DNA of 9,968 nt. Source: Dehalococcoidia bacterium (GTDB lineage: Bacteria; Chloroflexota; Dehalococcoidia; Dehalococcoidales; UBA1222). The notes under the pieces are model-generated. The model ran no database searches. It was not told the DNA's origin and was given only the letters and a program-made list of their open reading frames with translations. The translations under genes and the position numbers were made by a program. The stretch is from positions 1 through 9,968 of the forward strand of contig WQXK01000030.1 in NCBI GenBank assembly GCA_009784845.1, given 5' to 3'. Below, in pieces: positions 1-5,595 of this stretch (within the stretch, counting starts at the first letter, position 1; every line of letters begins with the position of its first letter).

Positions 1-104
1 GGAGGAAAGAGTATAATCAAGTTAGACCACATAGTTCGCTGGGATACAGACCTCCGGCACCTGAGGTAAAGATACCGGCCGGACTAACATTACAACTGGT
101 ATAA
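1..104 (+). CDS. IS3-family transposase (OrfB/integrase core), C-terminal fragment
   Basis: The reading frame that starts at base 3 is open from the window edge to a TAA at 102-104 and contains YNQVRPHSSLGYRPPAPE. This is the hallmark C-terminal block of IS3/IS481-type transposases, the 'YN..RPHSSLGY.(T/P)P' stretch just after the last catalytic acidic residue of the DDE domain. Only 33 residues are visible, and the rest of the gene lies to the left of the window. Whether the element is intact cannot be judged. The protein would cut and join the ends of its own element. The family call is firm because this short motif is very characteristic. The subgroup is not known. Confidence 0.85.
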   Translation, partial: RKEYNQVRPHSSLGYRPPAPEVKIPAGLTLQLV

Positions 105-121
105 CTATTGGGAGCTGGTCA
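1..121 (+). mobile_element. 3' end of an IS3-family insertion sequence (right end)
   Basis: The first 104 bases encode the C-terminus of a DDE transposase of the IS3 type. The sequence after its stop codon ends in GGGAGCTGGTCA (110-121). IS3-family elements have ends of the form TG...CA, and a right end reading ...GCTGGTCA just after the transposase stop is what such an element would show. The exact boundary at 121 is inferred, because the left end and the target-site duplication lie outside the window. The element sits directly upstream of plsY. Confidence 0.7.
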
Positions 122-159
122 TTATGCGATTTGCTTTTGGCATGGAGACGAATTAGAAA

Positions 160-741
160 ATGAGCAGTGTTTTCAGTATTGCGGCGGGATATTTGCTGGG
201 TTCGGTTTCTGCGGCATGGCTGATTACGCGCTTGTGCGCCAAGGTTGATATCCGCGCAGAAGACGACGGGCGCATCAGTCCGGCATCGGTTTACTACCGC
301 CTAGGTGCGCTACAATATGCTTTAGCCGCCATTCTGGACATATTACTTGCGGCAGCCGCCGTTGTGCTTGCCAGAGTAATTACGCACTCCGACTATGTTG
401 CCATGCTTGCCGGGCTTGCCGCCATGGTAGGGCACAATTGGTCGCTCTTTCTCAAATTCAAGGGCGGGCAGGGTGCAACGTCGATGGCAGGTGCGCTGGC
501 AGGACTGGTGTTCTGGCCGCTTTGCATCGGGCTTTTGGTTGCCGGAATATCAGTCGGTTTAACCCGCCGCACGACCATATCCACCGCCGTCGGCGTCGCC
601 GTTGTTTTCGCGGCCGTTCTGTTTATGCGCGACCTAGTCATATATGCCCTTTATCCGCTGGGACTTTTTTCTCTAATGCTTTTAAAACGCCTGCAGCTTT
701 CACGCGCAGCAAGACACAAAGTGCTCAGCACAGCCAAATAA
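160..741 (+). CDS. plsY: PlsY-like glycerol-3-phosphate acyltransferase (acyl-phosphate dependent), divergent
   Basis: This is a 193-residue integral membrane protein of normal length for PlsY, the enzyme that moves an acyl group from acyl-phosphate to glycerol-3-phosphate in the first step of phospholipid synthesis. Motif 1 (GYLLGS, residues 10-15) is present, and motif 3 is recognisable at residues 91-107 (GHNWSLFLKFKGGQGAT). The middle glycine-rich motif, normally GSGNxGATN after 'DIR', is replaced at residues 32-49 by a run centred on DDGRISPASV, although the flanking DIR and RLG are kept. The ATG at 160 is the first possible start because an in-frame TAG lies at 154-156. The ribosome binding site is weak: GGAG at 144-147 is 12 bases away. 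The gene begins 38 bp after the presumed IS end, so its native promoter may have been displaced. The family call is secure, but full catalytic activity is less certain because of motif 2. Confidence 0.85.
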   Translation: MSSVFSIAAGYLLGSVSAAWLITRLCAKVDIRAEDDGRISPASVYYRLGALQYALAAILDILLAAAAVVLARVITHSDYVAMLAGLAAMVGHNWSLFLKFKGGQGATSMAGALAGLVFWPLCIGLLVAGISVGLTRRTTISTAVGVAVVFAAVLFMRDLVIYALYPLGLFSLMLLKRLQLSRAARHKVLSTAK

Positions 742-807
742 CCCCCAGAAATCCCGTCTGTCTTTGCTGCAGTGCCGCCGTAATCCAAATCAAAAGGAGA
801 AAATGCC

Positions 808-1059
808 GTGGCTACTGAAATCAAAATGTACGGAACCTCGTGGTGCCCCGACTGCTCACTTGCCAAGCGTGTTTTTCAGCAACGCGGGGTTTCTTACGAG
901 TGGGTCGATATTTCAGGCGATGGTGAAGCTGCGGCTTACGTGGAGAGGCTCAACAAGGGAAATCGCAGCGTACCTACCATTGTTTTCCCTGACGGGGACG
1001 TGCTGGTTGAGCCGTCCAAGGCAATTCTGGAGCAAAAGCTGACTCTGCTTGGGCGCTAG
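808..1059 (+). CDS. Glutaredoxin/mycoredoxin-like thiol-disulfide oxidoreductase
   Basis: This 83-residue protein has a thioredoxin fold of glutaredoxin size. The active site is SWCPDC, with C13 and C16, after a short beta strand (EIKMYGT). SVPTIVF around P56 is the cis-proline loop, and GDVLVEP precedes the last helix. Such CxxC proteins reduce disulfides or mixed thiols in the cytoplasm; the partner is unknown here. The start is GTG at 808, supported by AGGAG at 795-799 with an eight-base gap. An ATG at 803 is in another frame that lacks the motif. The gene lies 66 bp after plsY with no visible terminator between, so the two may be cotranscribed. Its TAG stop at 1057-1059 shares the palindrome CTAG (1056-1059) with the ancestral stop of the converging CPBP gene. 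Confidence 0.88.
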   Translation: MATEIKMYGTSWCPDCSLAKRVFQQRGVSYEWVDISGDGEAAAYVERLNKGNRSVPTIVFPDGDVLVEPSKAILEQKLTLLGR

Positions 1060-1803
1060 CTTCCCAGTAGCGTAATAAAGAACGCCATAGCGTTCCACAG
1101 GGAATGCACTCCACAGCGAGCCTGTTTTGTAGCGTGTTACGCCCAGAACGATGCCCATCACGCAGATGGTAAACATGCCGAATAGGTCATACTGCAGATG
1201 CAGCAGGGTCCACACGAGCGATGTTAAGGCTATGGCGCCCGCAACCCCCAGCCTTGAGCGCAGCAAACCGACAAAAATAAACCCGCGGAAGAGAACCTCT
1301 TCAAAAAACGATGCAAAAATCACCGTTGCCACAAACATCAGCAGCCAGCCGGCGCCGCTAAGGATATCCTCCATAAAATCGGCATTTGTGCTTTCGGGTA
1401 CCCCAAAGATAAACTCATACAAAAACCCGATGCCCAAAATACAAACGACGGCTATTAAGAAGGCTGCTAGTGCCAAAAGTACGATCTTCCAGCTCAGCCG
1501 GTTTAGCCCGATATACTTCCTCAGACTGAGGCTACCATTCATACGCACGATCTGGTCAGTCAGCGCCAAACCGCTGATTCCCGTGGCGATGGAAGACAGT
1601 GCCGTCACCAAGCCGCCGCTTAGCGGGCTCATGTTGAATATGAGCACAAGTGCCCGCGCTCCGCAAGCCACCAGCAATTGCACAGCGACCAGTGCTGTAA
1701 GGATTATGCCCACGCCCATACCGATGGTAGCCCACCCGCCGTAAATTTTCGGCTGTGCCGGCTCTTCAATTGCGGGTATTACGTTTTCCAGCTCATCAGA
1801 CAT
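1056..1803 (-). pseudogene. CPBP-family intramembrane metalloprotease, frameshifted near its 3' end
   Basis: From ATG 1803 the minus strand encodes a multi-pass membrane protein of the CPBP/Abi family (Rce1-like). It has FFEEVLFRGF (E168, E169, R173) and LLHLQYD (H202), the first metal and active-site motifs. After TGSLW (residues 227-231, codon at 1111-1113) the frame should continue to the last motif. Instead that motif, HSLWNAMAFFITLLGS followed by TAG at 1058-1056, is found in another frame starting at 1106. Family proteins have about five residues between the W and this H, but only four bases remain, so about 11 bases appear lost. Adding 11 to the present 748 bases gives exactly 253 codons. 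As it stands, translation runs to 913 across the glutaredoxin gene and lacks the HxxxN motif. A sequencing or assembly error would give the same picture. Confidence 0.8.
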
Positions 1804-1812
1804 ATACGCTAT

Positions 1813-1840
1813 GGTATAACTGCGCACAACGGGCTGTCAA
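1813..1840 (-). promoter_or_regulatory. Promoter of the CPBP protease gene
   Basis: Read on the minus strand, a perfect TTGACA (1840-1835) is followed after 16 bases by TATACC (1818-1813). The expected start of transcription, around 1806-1804, lies only one to three bases before the ATG at 1803. This points to a leaderless or nearly leaderless mRNA. It also argues against the longer in-frame GTG start at 1827, which lies inside the promoter spacer. Confidence 0.65.
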
Positions 1841-1903
1841 TAGCGTTTGCATGCCATACGCACCCGGATCCTGCGGCAAAAAACGCCCCAGCGGCGGCGT
1901 GCA

Positions 1904-1933
1904 TTTCCACGGCGCACAACAAAAGGTTATACT
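1904..1933 (+). promoter_or_regulatory. Probable promoter of the hemolysin III-like gene
   Basis: TATACT at 1928-1933 matches the -10 consensus at five of six bases. TTTCCA at 1904-1909 is a modest -35 with an 18-base spacer. Transcription would begin near 1940, downstream of the in-frame ATG at 1851 and GTG at 1899, so those codons could not serve as starts from this promoter. Confidence 0.45.
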
Positions 1934-1964
1934 TATAACAATTTGTCGGGGGAGGGGTATTGTC

Positions 1965-2609
1965 ATAAAAATCAATCGTTCCGAGTATTTTGCCTTTTAT
2001 TCGCACCTTTCCGGTGCCATTGCGGCCATTGCCGGGCTGGTATGGCTTCTCATAAAGTGCGGCGGGGGTGCCGACCGCATACTTATATGCATGATTTATG
2101 GTCTTGCCATGTGCGGTATGTTCTCTTTCAGCGCATGCTATCATGCATCCAAACGCAGCGAAAACTCGGTTAGCATCTGGCGCAAGCTGGATCATATAGC
2201 CATTTTCTTCATGATTGCCGGCAGCTATACGCCCCTTTGTTACATTTACCTCACCGGGGCTTGGCGCTGGAGCATTATTCTCATAGCCTGGGGTTTTGTC
2301 TGTGCCGGCATACTGCTCAAGGTATTTTTCATTGGTGCGCCGCGCATTATCTCCACAATCCTGTATTTGCTGCTCGGCTGGCTGGCCATATTCCCTATGC
2401 TTGAGTTATGGCGCAATATGCCGCGCATCAGTTTTTTTCTGCTGCTGGGTGGCGGGATTGTTTACAGCCTCGGGGCGGTGCTTTATGCCATGAAAAGACC
2501 CAACCCCTTCCCCAAAATATTCGGTTTCCACGAAATCTTTCATCTTCTGATATTGGGCGGTGCCGTGCTGCATTACGTGGTAATCAACATGGCGCTCACG
2601 CCGGCATAA
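1965..2609 (+). CDS. Hemolysin III / PAQR-family membrane protein with non-standard start codon
   Basis: Counting from 1965, this is a 214-residue protein with about seven membrane segments, the usual length for bacterial hemolysin III (YqfA/PAQR) proteins. Family marks in order are SACYH (H60), KLDHIAIFFMIAGSYTP (residues 74-90, with D76 and H77), and GFHEIFH...VLHY near the end (H189, H193, H203), which are the presumed metal ligands. Bacterial members are inner-membrane proteins of unclear function, and haemolysis is not established for most. The start is unusual. GGAGG at 1951-1955 is nine bases before ATA 1965 (ATA AAA ATC) and three before ATT 1959. No ATG, GTG or TTG is in frame between 1902 and the core of the protein. 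ATG 1851 and GTG 1899 would add unrelated residues and lie upstream of the predicted promoter. The family call is firm; the start is uncertain. Confidence 0.85.
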   Translation: MKINRSEYFAFYSHLSGAIAAIAGLVWLLIKCGGGADRILICMIYGLAMCGMFSFSACYHASKRSENSVSIWRKLDHIAIFFMIAGSYTPLCYIYLTGAWRWSIILIAWGFVCAGILLKVFFIGAPRIISTILYLLLGWLAIFPMLELWRNMPRISFFLLLGGGIVYSLGAVLYAMKRPNPFPKIFGFHEIFHLLILGGAVLHYVVINMALTPA

Positions 2610-2658
2610 CTCTTCTTACGCCGGGCTTGGCACCTCTATGTCTTCCGGACTGTTTTCA

Positions 2659-2688
2659 TTGGCAATCCGGCTTTGTTACGTCTATAAT
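2659..2688 (+). promoter_or_regulatory. Promoter of the second glutaredoxin gene
   Basis: TTGGCA (2659-2664, five of six) and a perfect TATAAT (2683-2688) are separated by 18 bases. Transcription would start near 2695, giving a leader of about 20 bases before the ATG at 2716. Confidence 0.7.
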
Positions 2689-2715
2689 AAAAACAAATAT
2701 CAGCAGAGGTGGAAA

Positions 2716-2994
2716 ATGGCAAAATATGTAACAGGCAAAAAGGGTCCGCATCTCATGCTTTATAGCATCAGCACCTGTCCGTGGTGTCAAAAGACGAAAC
2801 AGTTGCTGGCTGATCTTGGGCTGGAATACTACTACGAGGACGCTGACACCCTGGTGGACAGTGCCAGGCACGACGTCATGGCGGATGTGGAACGCTGGAA
2901 TCCCAAACGTTCTTTCCCAACCATCGTTGTTGATAATAGCCGCTGCATTATCGGCTATCAGGAAAATGAACTGCGCAAGCTGCTGAGCGTCTAG
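2716..2994 (+). CDS. Glutaredoxin family protein (CPWC active site)
   Basis: This 92-residue cytoplasmic thioredoxin-fold protein has the active site STCPWCQKTK (C21, C24), placed after the first beta strand (LMLYSI). SFPTIVV supplies the cis-proline (P68), and GYQENELRKLL forms the terminal helix, as in glutaredoxins that bind a low-molecular-weight thiol or act as protein disulfide reductases. It is not a close copy of the glutaredoxin at 808-1059: the CxxC pair is CPWC rather than CPDC and the middle region differs. ATG 2716 is chosen because AGAGGTGG (2705-2712) lies just before it and the promoter TATAAT sits at 2683-2688. An upstream in-frame ATG at 2638 would add residues that overlap the promoter. 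The pseudouridine synthase gene starts shortly after the stop codon and may share the transcript. Confidence 0.88.
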   Translation: MAKYVTGKKGPHLMLYSISTCPWCQKTKQLLADLGLEYYYEDADTLVDSARHDVMADVERWNPKRSFPTIVVDNSRCIIGYQENELRKLLSV

Positions 2995-3050
2995 CTTTTC
3001 CCGAATCATCAGGCGTGTGGTCTCCTCTAAACCAAAGCCGTATTATTGAT

Positions 3051-3776
3051 ATGGAAAAGCTGAGTCTGCTAAAAGCATTGGTGATGGCTAGTTGCGGCTC
3101 AAGACGTGAGATGGCAGCCGCCGTAAAGTCCAGTCGCGTATGCGTCAATGGCGCGGTCGTGAGTGCTTTCACCCAAGCCTTGGTTCCCGGCGATTCGTTA
3201 ACCATAGACGGAAAACCCCTGAAAATTCCGACGCAGGAGTTTCTCTATATCCTGCTTAATAAGCCCACAGGTATACTCTGCGCAACCGAAGACGCGCGCG
3301 GCAGGCAAACCATTATGGAATTGCTACCGTCTCACATGCGCCTCGCCGGTCTGCATGCGGTCGGGCGGCTTGATCTGGACAGTTGCGGGCTGCTCATAAT
3401 AACCAATGACGGGGCTCTAACATACCACCTGACACATCCGCGCTTTGAGCAGGAAAAAGAATATGCCCTCACGCTTAACCGCCCCCTCAGCCGCACGGAC
3501 CAGGAGCAAATGGAGCACGGGCTGACTCTCAGCGACGGGGTGACTTCCCCCGTTGCCGTCAGGCCGCATCATGCGCTGCCCAATGTTTGTTATGTTACGT
3601 TACACGAGGGTCGCAAGCGTCAGCTGCGCCGCATGTTCGGCTCTTTGGGATATCGCGTCATGCAACTCAAGCGCATACGCGAGGGGCATCTGCTGCTCGG
3701 AGACCTGCCTTTAGGACATAGCCGTCTGCTTACGGAAATTGAGGTGGCACAACTGCGTAGTTGTGTCGCGGAATAG
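3051..3776 (+). CDS. RsuA/RluB-family rRNA pseudouridine synthase
   Basis: The enzyme turns a specific uridine of ribosomal RNA into pseudouridine. The 241-residue protein has an N-terminal S4 RNA-binding domain (about residues 1-55, with the VCVNG turn). The catalytic domain follows: LLNKPTGILCATED (68-81), GRLDLDSCGLLIITNDG (105-121) with the catalytic aspartate D108, and EGRKRQLRRM (186-195), typical of the RsuA/RluB/RluE group. It cannot be assigned to a 16S or 23S target from sequence alone. ATG 3051 starts the protein close to the S4 domain but has no clear ribosome binding site. A TATTAT at 3041-3046 could be a weak -10 for a leaderless message. An in-frame GTG at 3015 adds 12 unsupported residues. 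The gene may also be read through from the glutaredoxin, 56 bp upstream. Confidence 0.9.
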   Translation: MEKLSLLKALVMASCGSRREMAAAVKSSRVCVNGAVVSAFTQALVPGDSLTIDGKPLKIPTQEFLYILLNKPTGILCATEDARGRQTIMELLPSHMRLAGLHAVGRLDLDSCGLLIITNDGALTYHLTHPRFEQEKEYALTLNRPLSRTDQEQMEHGLTLSDGVTSPVAVRPHHALPNVCYVTLHEGRKRQLRRMFGSLGYRVMQLKRIREGHLLLGDLPLGHSRLLTEIEVAQLRSCVAE

Positions 3777-3829
3777 TTCAAACACATTTTGGACTCCCGG
3801 TGATAAGTTAAAAGCCGGATCCAACGATA

Positions 3830-3858
3830 TTGACCTTACGTGCGCAGTGTGCTATAAA
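3830..3858 (+). promoter_or_regulatory. Promoter of the small membrane protein gene
   Basis: TTGACC (3830-3835) and TATAAA (3853-3858) are separated by exactly 17 bases. Each matches the consensus at five of six positions. Transcription would begin near 3865, about 48 bases before the ATG at 3913. Confidence 0.7.
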
Positions 3859-3912
3859 AACAGTGCTGGCATAAGCCCAGTCTTCGGTCATCGTGGGTAT
3901 AGGAGCATCGCC

Positions 3913-4098
3913 ATGAAAGTCAAAATCTTACGCAGGGATATTTTTTGCTATCTGTTCTTAATGCTGCTCGCCGGGGCATGTCTTGCCATCGGAGTCCGCA
4001 TGCTAATTGAGCATCGCACGGCGCTTGGTGCATTTGGGGCGGCACTGGGTGGTCTGATTCTTCTTGTACCAGTCAGTATGGTACTGCGCAAAAGATAG
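3913..4098 (+). CDS. Small two-helix membrane protein, function unknown
   Basis: I do not recognise this 61-residue protein. It is very hydrophobic, with a first membrane helix at about residues 10-30 and a second at about 37-57. A positive N-terminus (MKVKILRR) and a basic C-terminus (RKR) suggest a hairpin with both ends in the cytoplasm. Its reality is supported by AGGAG at 3901-3905, seven bases before the ATG, and by a good promoter at 3830-3858 that has no other gene to serve. In-frame codons extend upstream to 3739, but these overlap the pseudouridine synthase gene and the promoter and are not used. It is likely a single-gene unit, because the tatA promoter follows 50 bp after its stop. 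No function is inferred. Confidence 0.65.
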   Translation: MKVKILRRDIFCYLFLMLLAGACLAIGVRMLIEHRTALGAFGAALGGLILLVPVSMVLRKR

Positions 4099-4149
4099 TT
4101 CGCTTTTCCGGCTCAATTGCATGAAACCCTATCGACAGACAAAAAACTG

Positions 4150-4178
4150 TTGACAGTATAAACAAAGAGTGCTATGTT
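4150..4178 (+). promoter_or_regulatory. Promoter of tatA
   Basis: A perfect TTGACA (4150-4155) is followed after 17 bases by TATGTT (4173-4178). The predicted start near 4185 leaves a leader of about 230 bases before the tatA ATG at 4418, far longer than the other leaders in this window. Confidence 0.65.
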
Positions 4179-4200
4179 AATTAGCGATAATGTGTTAGGT

Positions 4201-4409
4201 GTTTTTTCAAACACTGACACTTTGACAACCGTGGAGATTAGCCCACAAGGCAAAAAGAGTATCTTCTCCTTGTTGAGTATTGGATGGATTGTGCGGAAGG
4301 GACACTGAATCAGTGTCAAAGGGAATTTACCCGTCCGCTGGCTCGCTGGACACAGGGATATAGAATCCCGGTATAAGGGCTAACATCTTATATCGAAACA
4401 GGAAAGGAG
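4201..4409 (+). other. Long structured leader upstream of tatA
   Basis: This gene-free stretch carries many inverted repeats. ACACTGA (4211-4217) can pair with TCAGTGT (4310-4316), and CTTTGACA (4220-4227) with TGTCAAAG (4314-4321). ACAAGG (4245-4250) pairs with CCTTGT (4268-4273). GACACTGAATCAGTGTC (4301-4317) is a 17-base palindrome. GGGAT/ATCCC (4355-4369) and GGTATAAG/CTTATATC (4370-4394) form hairpins, the last ending seven bases before the ribosome binding region. The local palindrome and the two long-range pairings use the same bases and exclude each other, as in attenuators or riboswitches. It matches no riboswitch family I know. It could instead hold a protein-binding site or a small RNA. 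Confidence 0.4.
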
Positions 4410-4417
4410 ATTTTTGG

Positions 4418-4645
4418 ATGTTTGGAAAAGTTGGTCCTTGGCAAATAGCACTTATCCTGCTTCTCTTCGTCATGATTTTTGGGCTGGGGAAGTTGCCTCA
4501 GGTTGGCTCGGCTATTGGCAAGTCTATTCGTGCTTTCAAGAAGTCACAGGAAGATGACGATGAAGACGAAGACGAGGTAGAAGCACTGCCCAAAAAGCGC
4601 AAAGCAAAGTCTAAGAAAAAGACTAAGACTGACGATTCTGTTTAA
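4418..4645 (+). CDS. tatA: Twin-arginine translocase subunit TatA
   Basis: TatA oligomerises in the membrane to form the passage for folded proteins that carry a twin-arginine signal. The 75-residue protein has a short N-terminus (GPWQ), one membrane helix (about residues 8-22), the hinge [10 protein letters not shown] (21-30), and an amphipathic helix ending [10 protein letters not shown] (33-42), all standard for TatA/TatE. The tail is a strongly acidic run (residues 45-54) followed by a lysine-rich stretch. AAGGAG (4404-4409) lies eight bases before the ATG. The gene has its own promoter (4150-4178) and a strong terminator right after the stop, so it is a separate unit from the tatB-like and tatC genes, which allows it to be made in excess of TatC. 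Confidence 0.93.
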   Translation: MFGKVGPWQIALILLLFVMIFGLGKLPQVGSAIGKSIRAFKKSQEDDDEDEDEVEALPKKRKAKSKKKTKTDDSV

Positions 4646-4650
4646 TACGA

Positions 4651-4685
4651 AACCCAGATGCCTTCCGAGGCATTCTGGGTTTTTG
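4651..4685 (+). terminator. Intrinsic terminator of tatA
   Basis: AACCCAGATGCC (4651-4662) pairs with GGCATTCTGGGTT (4669-4681) with one bulged base and a six-base loop. The hairpin runs straight into a T run (4680-4684). It starts five bases after the tatA stop codon. Confidence 0.93.
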
Positions 4686-4934
4686 TTGTTTCTGCCTAAA
4701 AGCTACTTGACGGGCAAATAGAAGAGTCTTTTCAGAAGTTCTCGCCGTTGTTGTTATTGTCTTCGCTTTGGCGCTCAATTTCAGTCTTCTTGTTTTGCAA
4801 GCTACGCCATACAATACCGGTGAAAGCCTCTCAGCGCTTTTAGCAGAACATTCTCGGTTTTTATCACCTACGCTTTAATACCATCAGCAGTAAAAAGGCA
4901 GTTATTTTGTTTCACTGGAAAGAGGATAAATGGT
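4686..4934 (+). other. Gap between tatA terminator and tatB-like gene; possible gene remnant
   Basis: No gene with a start codon was found. Frame 4711-4875 (stop TAA 4876-4878) is open for 55 codons and reads like a membrane protein end, with a hydrophobic run AVVVIVFALALNFSLLVLQ followed by a polar tail. It has no ATG, GTG or early TTG and no ribosome binding site. A weak promoter for the next gene may lie at 4851-4879 (TTCTCG, 17 bases, TTTAAT). The minus-strand frame across this region reads as low-complexity basic sequence and is not believed. Confidence 0.3.
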
Positions 4935-5561
4935 GTGAACATCTTTGGCTTGGGTATAGGATGGCCGCAACTGGCTCTTATTCTACTTGTAGCCTGCGTG
5001 TTAGTTGGTCCGGAAAAGTTGCCTGACTATGCACGTAAGGCGGCTAAGTTTGTGCGCAGAATTCGCAAGATTACCTCTAGCGTTACCAACGAATTATCAA
5101 AATCCATCGGGCTTGACGACGAAGATAGCAATGTTTCCGTTATTAAAAAAGATATCACGGATATCAGAAAATCACTGGAGCATGACATTGCCGAATTGAA
5201 AGGCTCATTCAATGAGCAGTCCAAGTCCGTATCCCAAAGCATTGAGAGTAGCACAAAAGAAACTATGGATACCATAAAGCAGAATACCAAGGATATTTCT
5301 GCATCGTTTAAAAGCAAGTCAAGCGAGGTTGAACAAACGCCGGACGAGCAAGAATCCGTCGCAACTGATATTGATGGAATAGACAATAATGGTAATGACG
5401 CCTTTGCATCCGAAAGTGAAACGACTGCTGAATCCGCGCCGGAACCTGTTGCTCAAACAACGATTGAACCTCCAAAAGAGGAACCTTTACCCACTCCGAT
5501 TATCACCCCCAAAGACGCCATAACTACCCCACCAGTTTCAAAAGAAAGTCAAGGGAGCTGA
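4935..5561 (+). CDS. tatB: TatA/TatB-like twin-arginine translocase subunit
   Basis: This second Tat small subunit has 208 residues, so it is TatB-sized or longer. It has one membrane helix (about residues 8-23, WPQLALILLVACVLV) and the hinge GPEKLPDYARKAAKFVRRIRK (25-45). The GPEKLP form with a long tail fits TatB, the part that binds TatC and receives the substrate. Residues 50-130 are a charged, probably helical segment, and the last 80 are rich in E, T and P. GTG 4935 is the start because AGAGGA (4921-4926) is eight bases upstream. An ATG at 4930 opens only ATG GTG TGA in another frame and overlaps this start. tatC follows after 34 bp and is probably cotranscribed. TatB and long TatA cannot be told apart with certainty from sequence alone. 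Confidence 0.82.
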   Translation: MNIFGLGIGWPQLALILLVACVLVGPEKLPDYARKAAKFVRRIRKITSSVTNELSKSIGLDDEDSNVSVIKKDITDIRKSLEHDIAELKGSFNEQSKSVSQSIESSTKETMDTIKQNTKDISASFKSKSSEVEQTPDEQESVATDIDGIDNNGNDAFASESETTAESAPEPVAQTTIEPPKEEPLPTPIITPKDAITTPPVSKESQGS

Positions 5562-5595
5562 GCTAAAACAACGAACAAGTTGATGAGGATTTCTT

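Noticed and set aside
913..1055. Extension of the CPBP reading frame across the glutaredoxin gene
   Set aside because: It is antisense to a well-supported gene, has no family similarity, and arises only because the frame is shifted at about 1105-1110.
1151..1744. Long plus-strand open frame of 197 codons
   Set aside because: It lies opposite the CPBP gene, has a low-complexity basic and Ser/Thr/Pro-rich product and no ribosome binding site. It is a shadow of the real gene.
2596..2632. Possible terminator after the hemolysin III-like gene
   Set aside because: The GCCGG copies around 2601 and 2621 are direct repeats, not a useful stem, and no T run follows.
4113..4319. Minus-strand open frame in the tatA leader
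   Set aside because: No ribosome binding site and no recognisable protein pattern. It covers the plus-strand promoter and the palindrome.
4333..4394. Resemblance to the 3' half of a ykkC-type guanidine riboswitch (ACAC, AGGGATA, CCCGG)
   Set aside because: Only short pieces match and the 5' conserved half is not found. The downstream gene, tatA, is not a known target.
4623..4814. Minus-strand open frame across the tatA terminator
   Set aside because: The product is a basic, low-complexity run of K, R, T and A, it crosses a clear terminator and it has no start signals.
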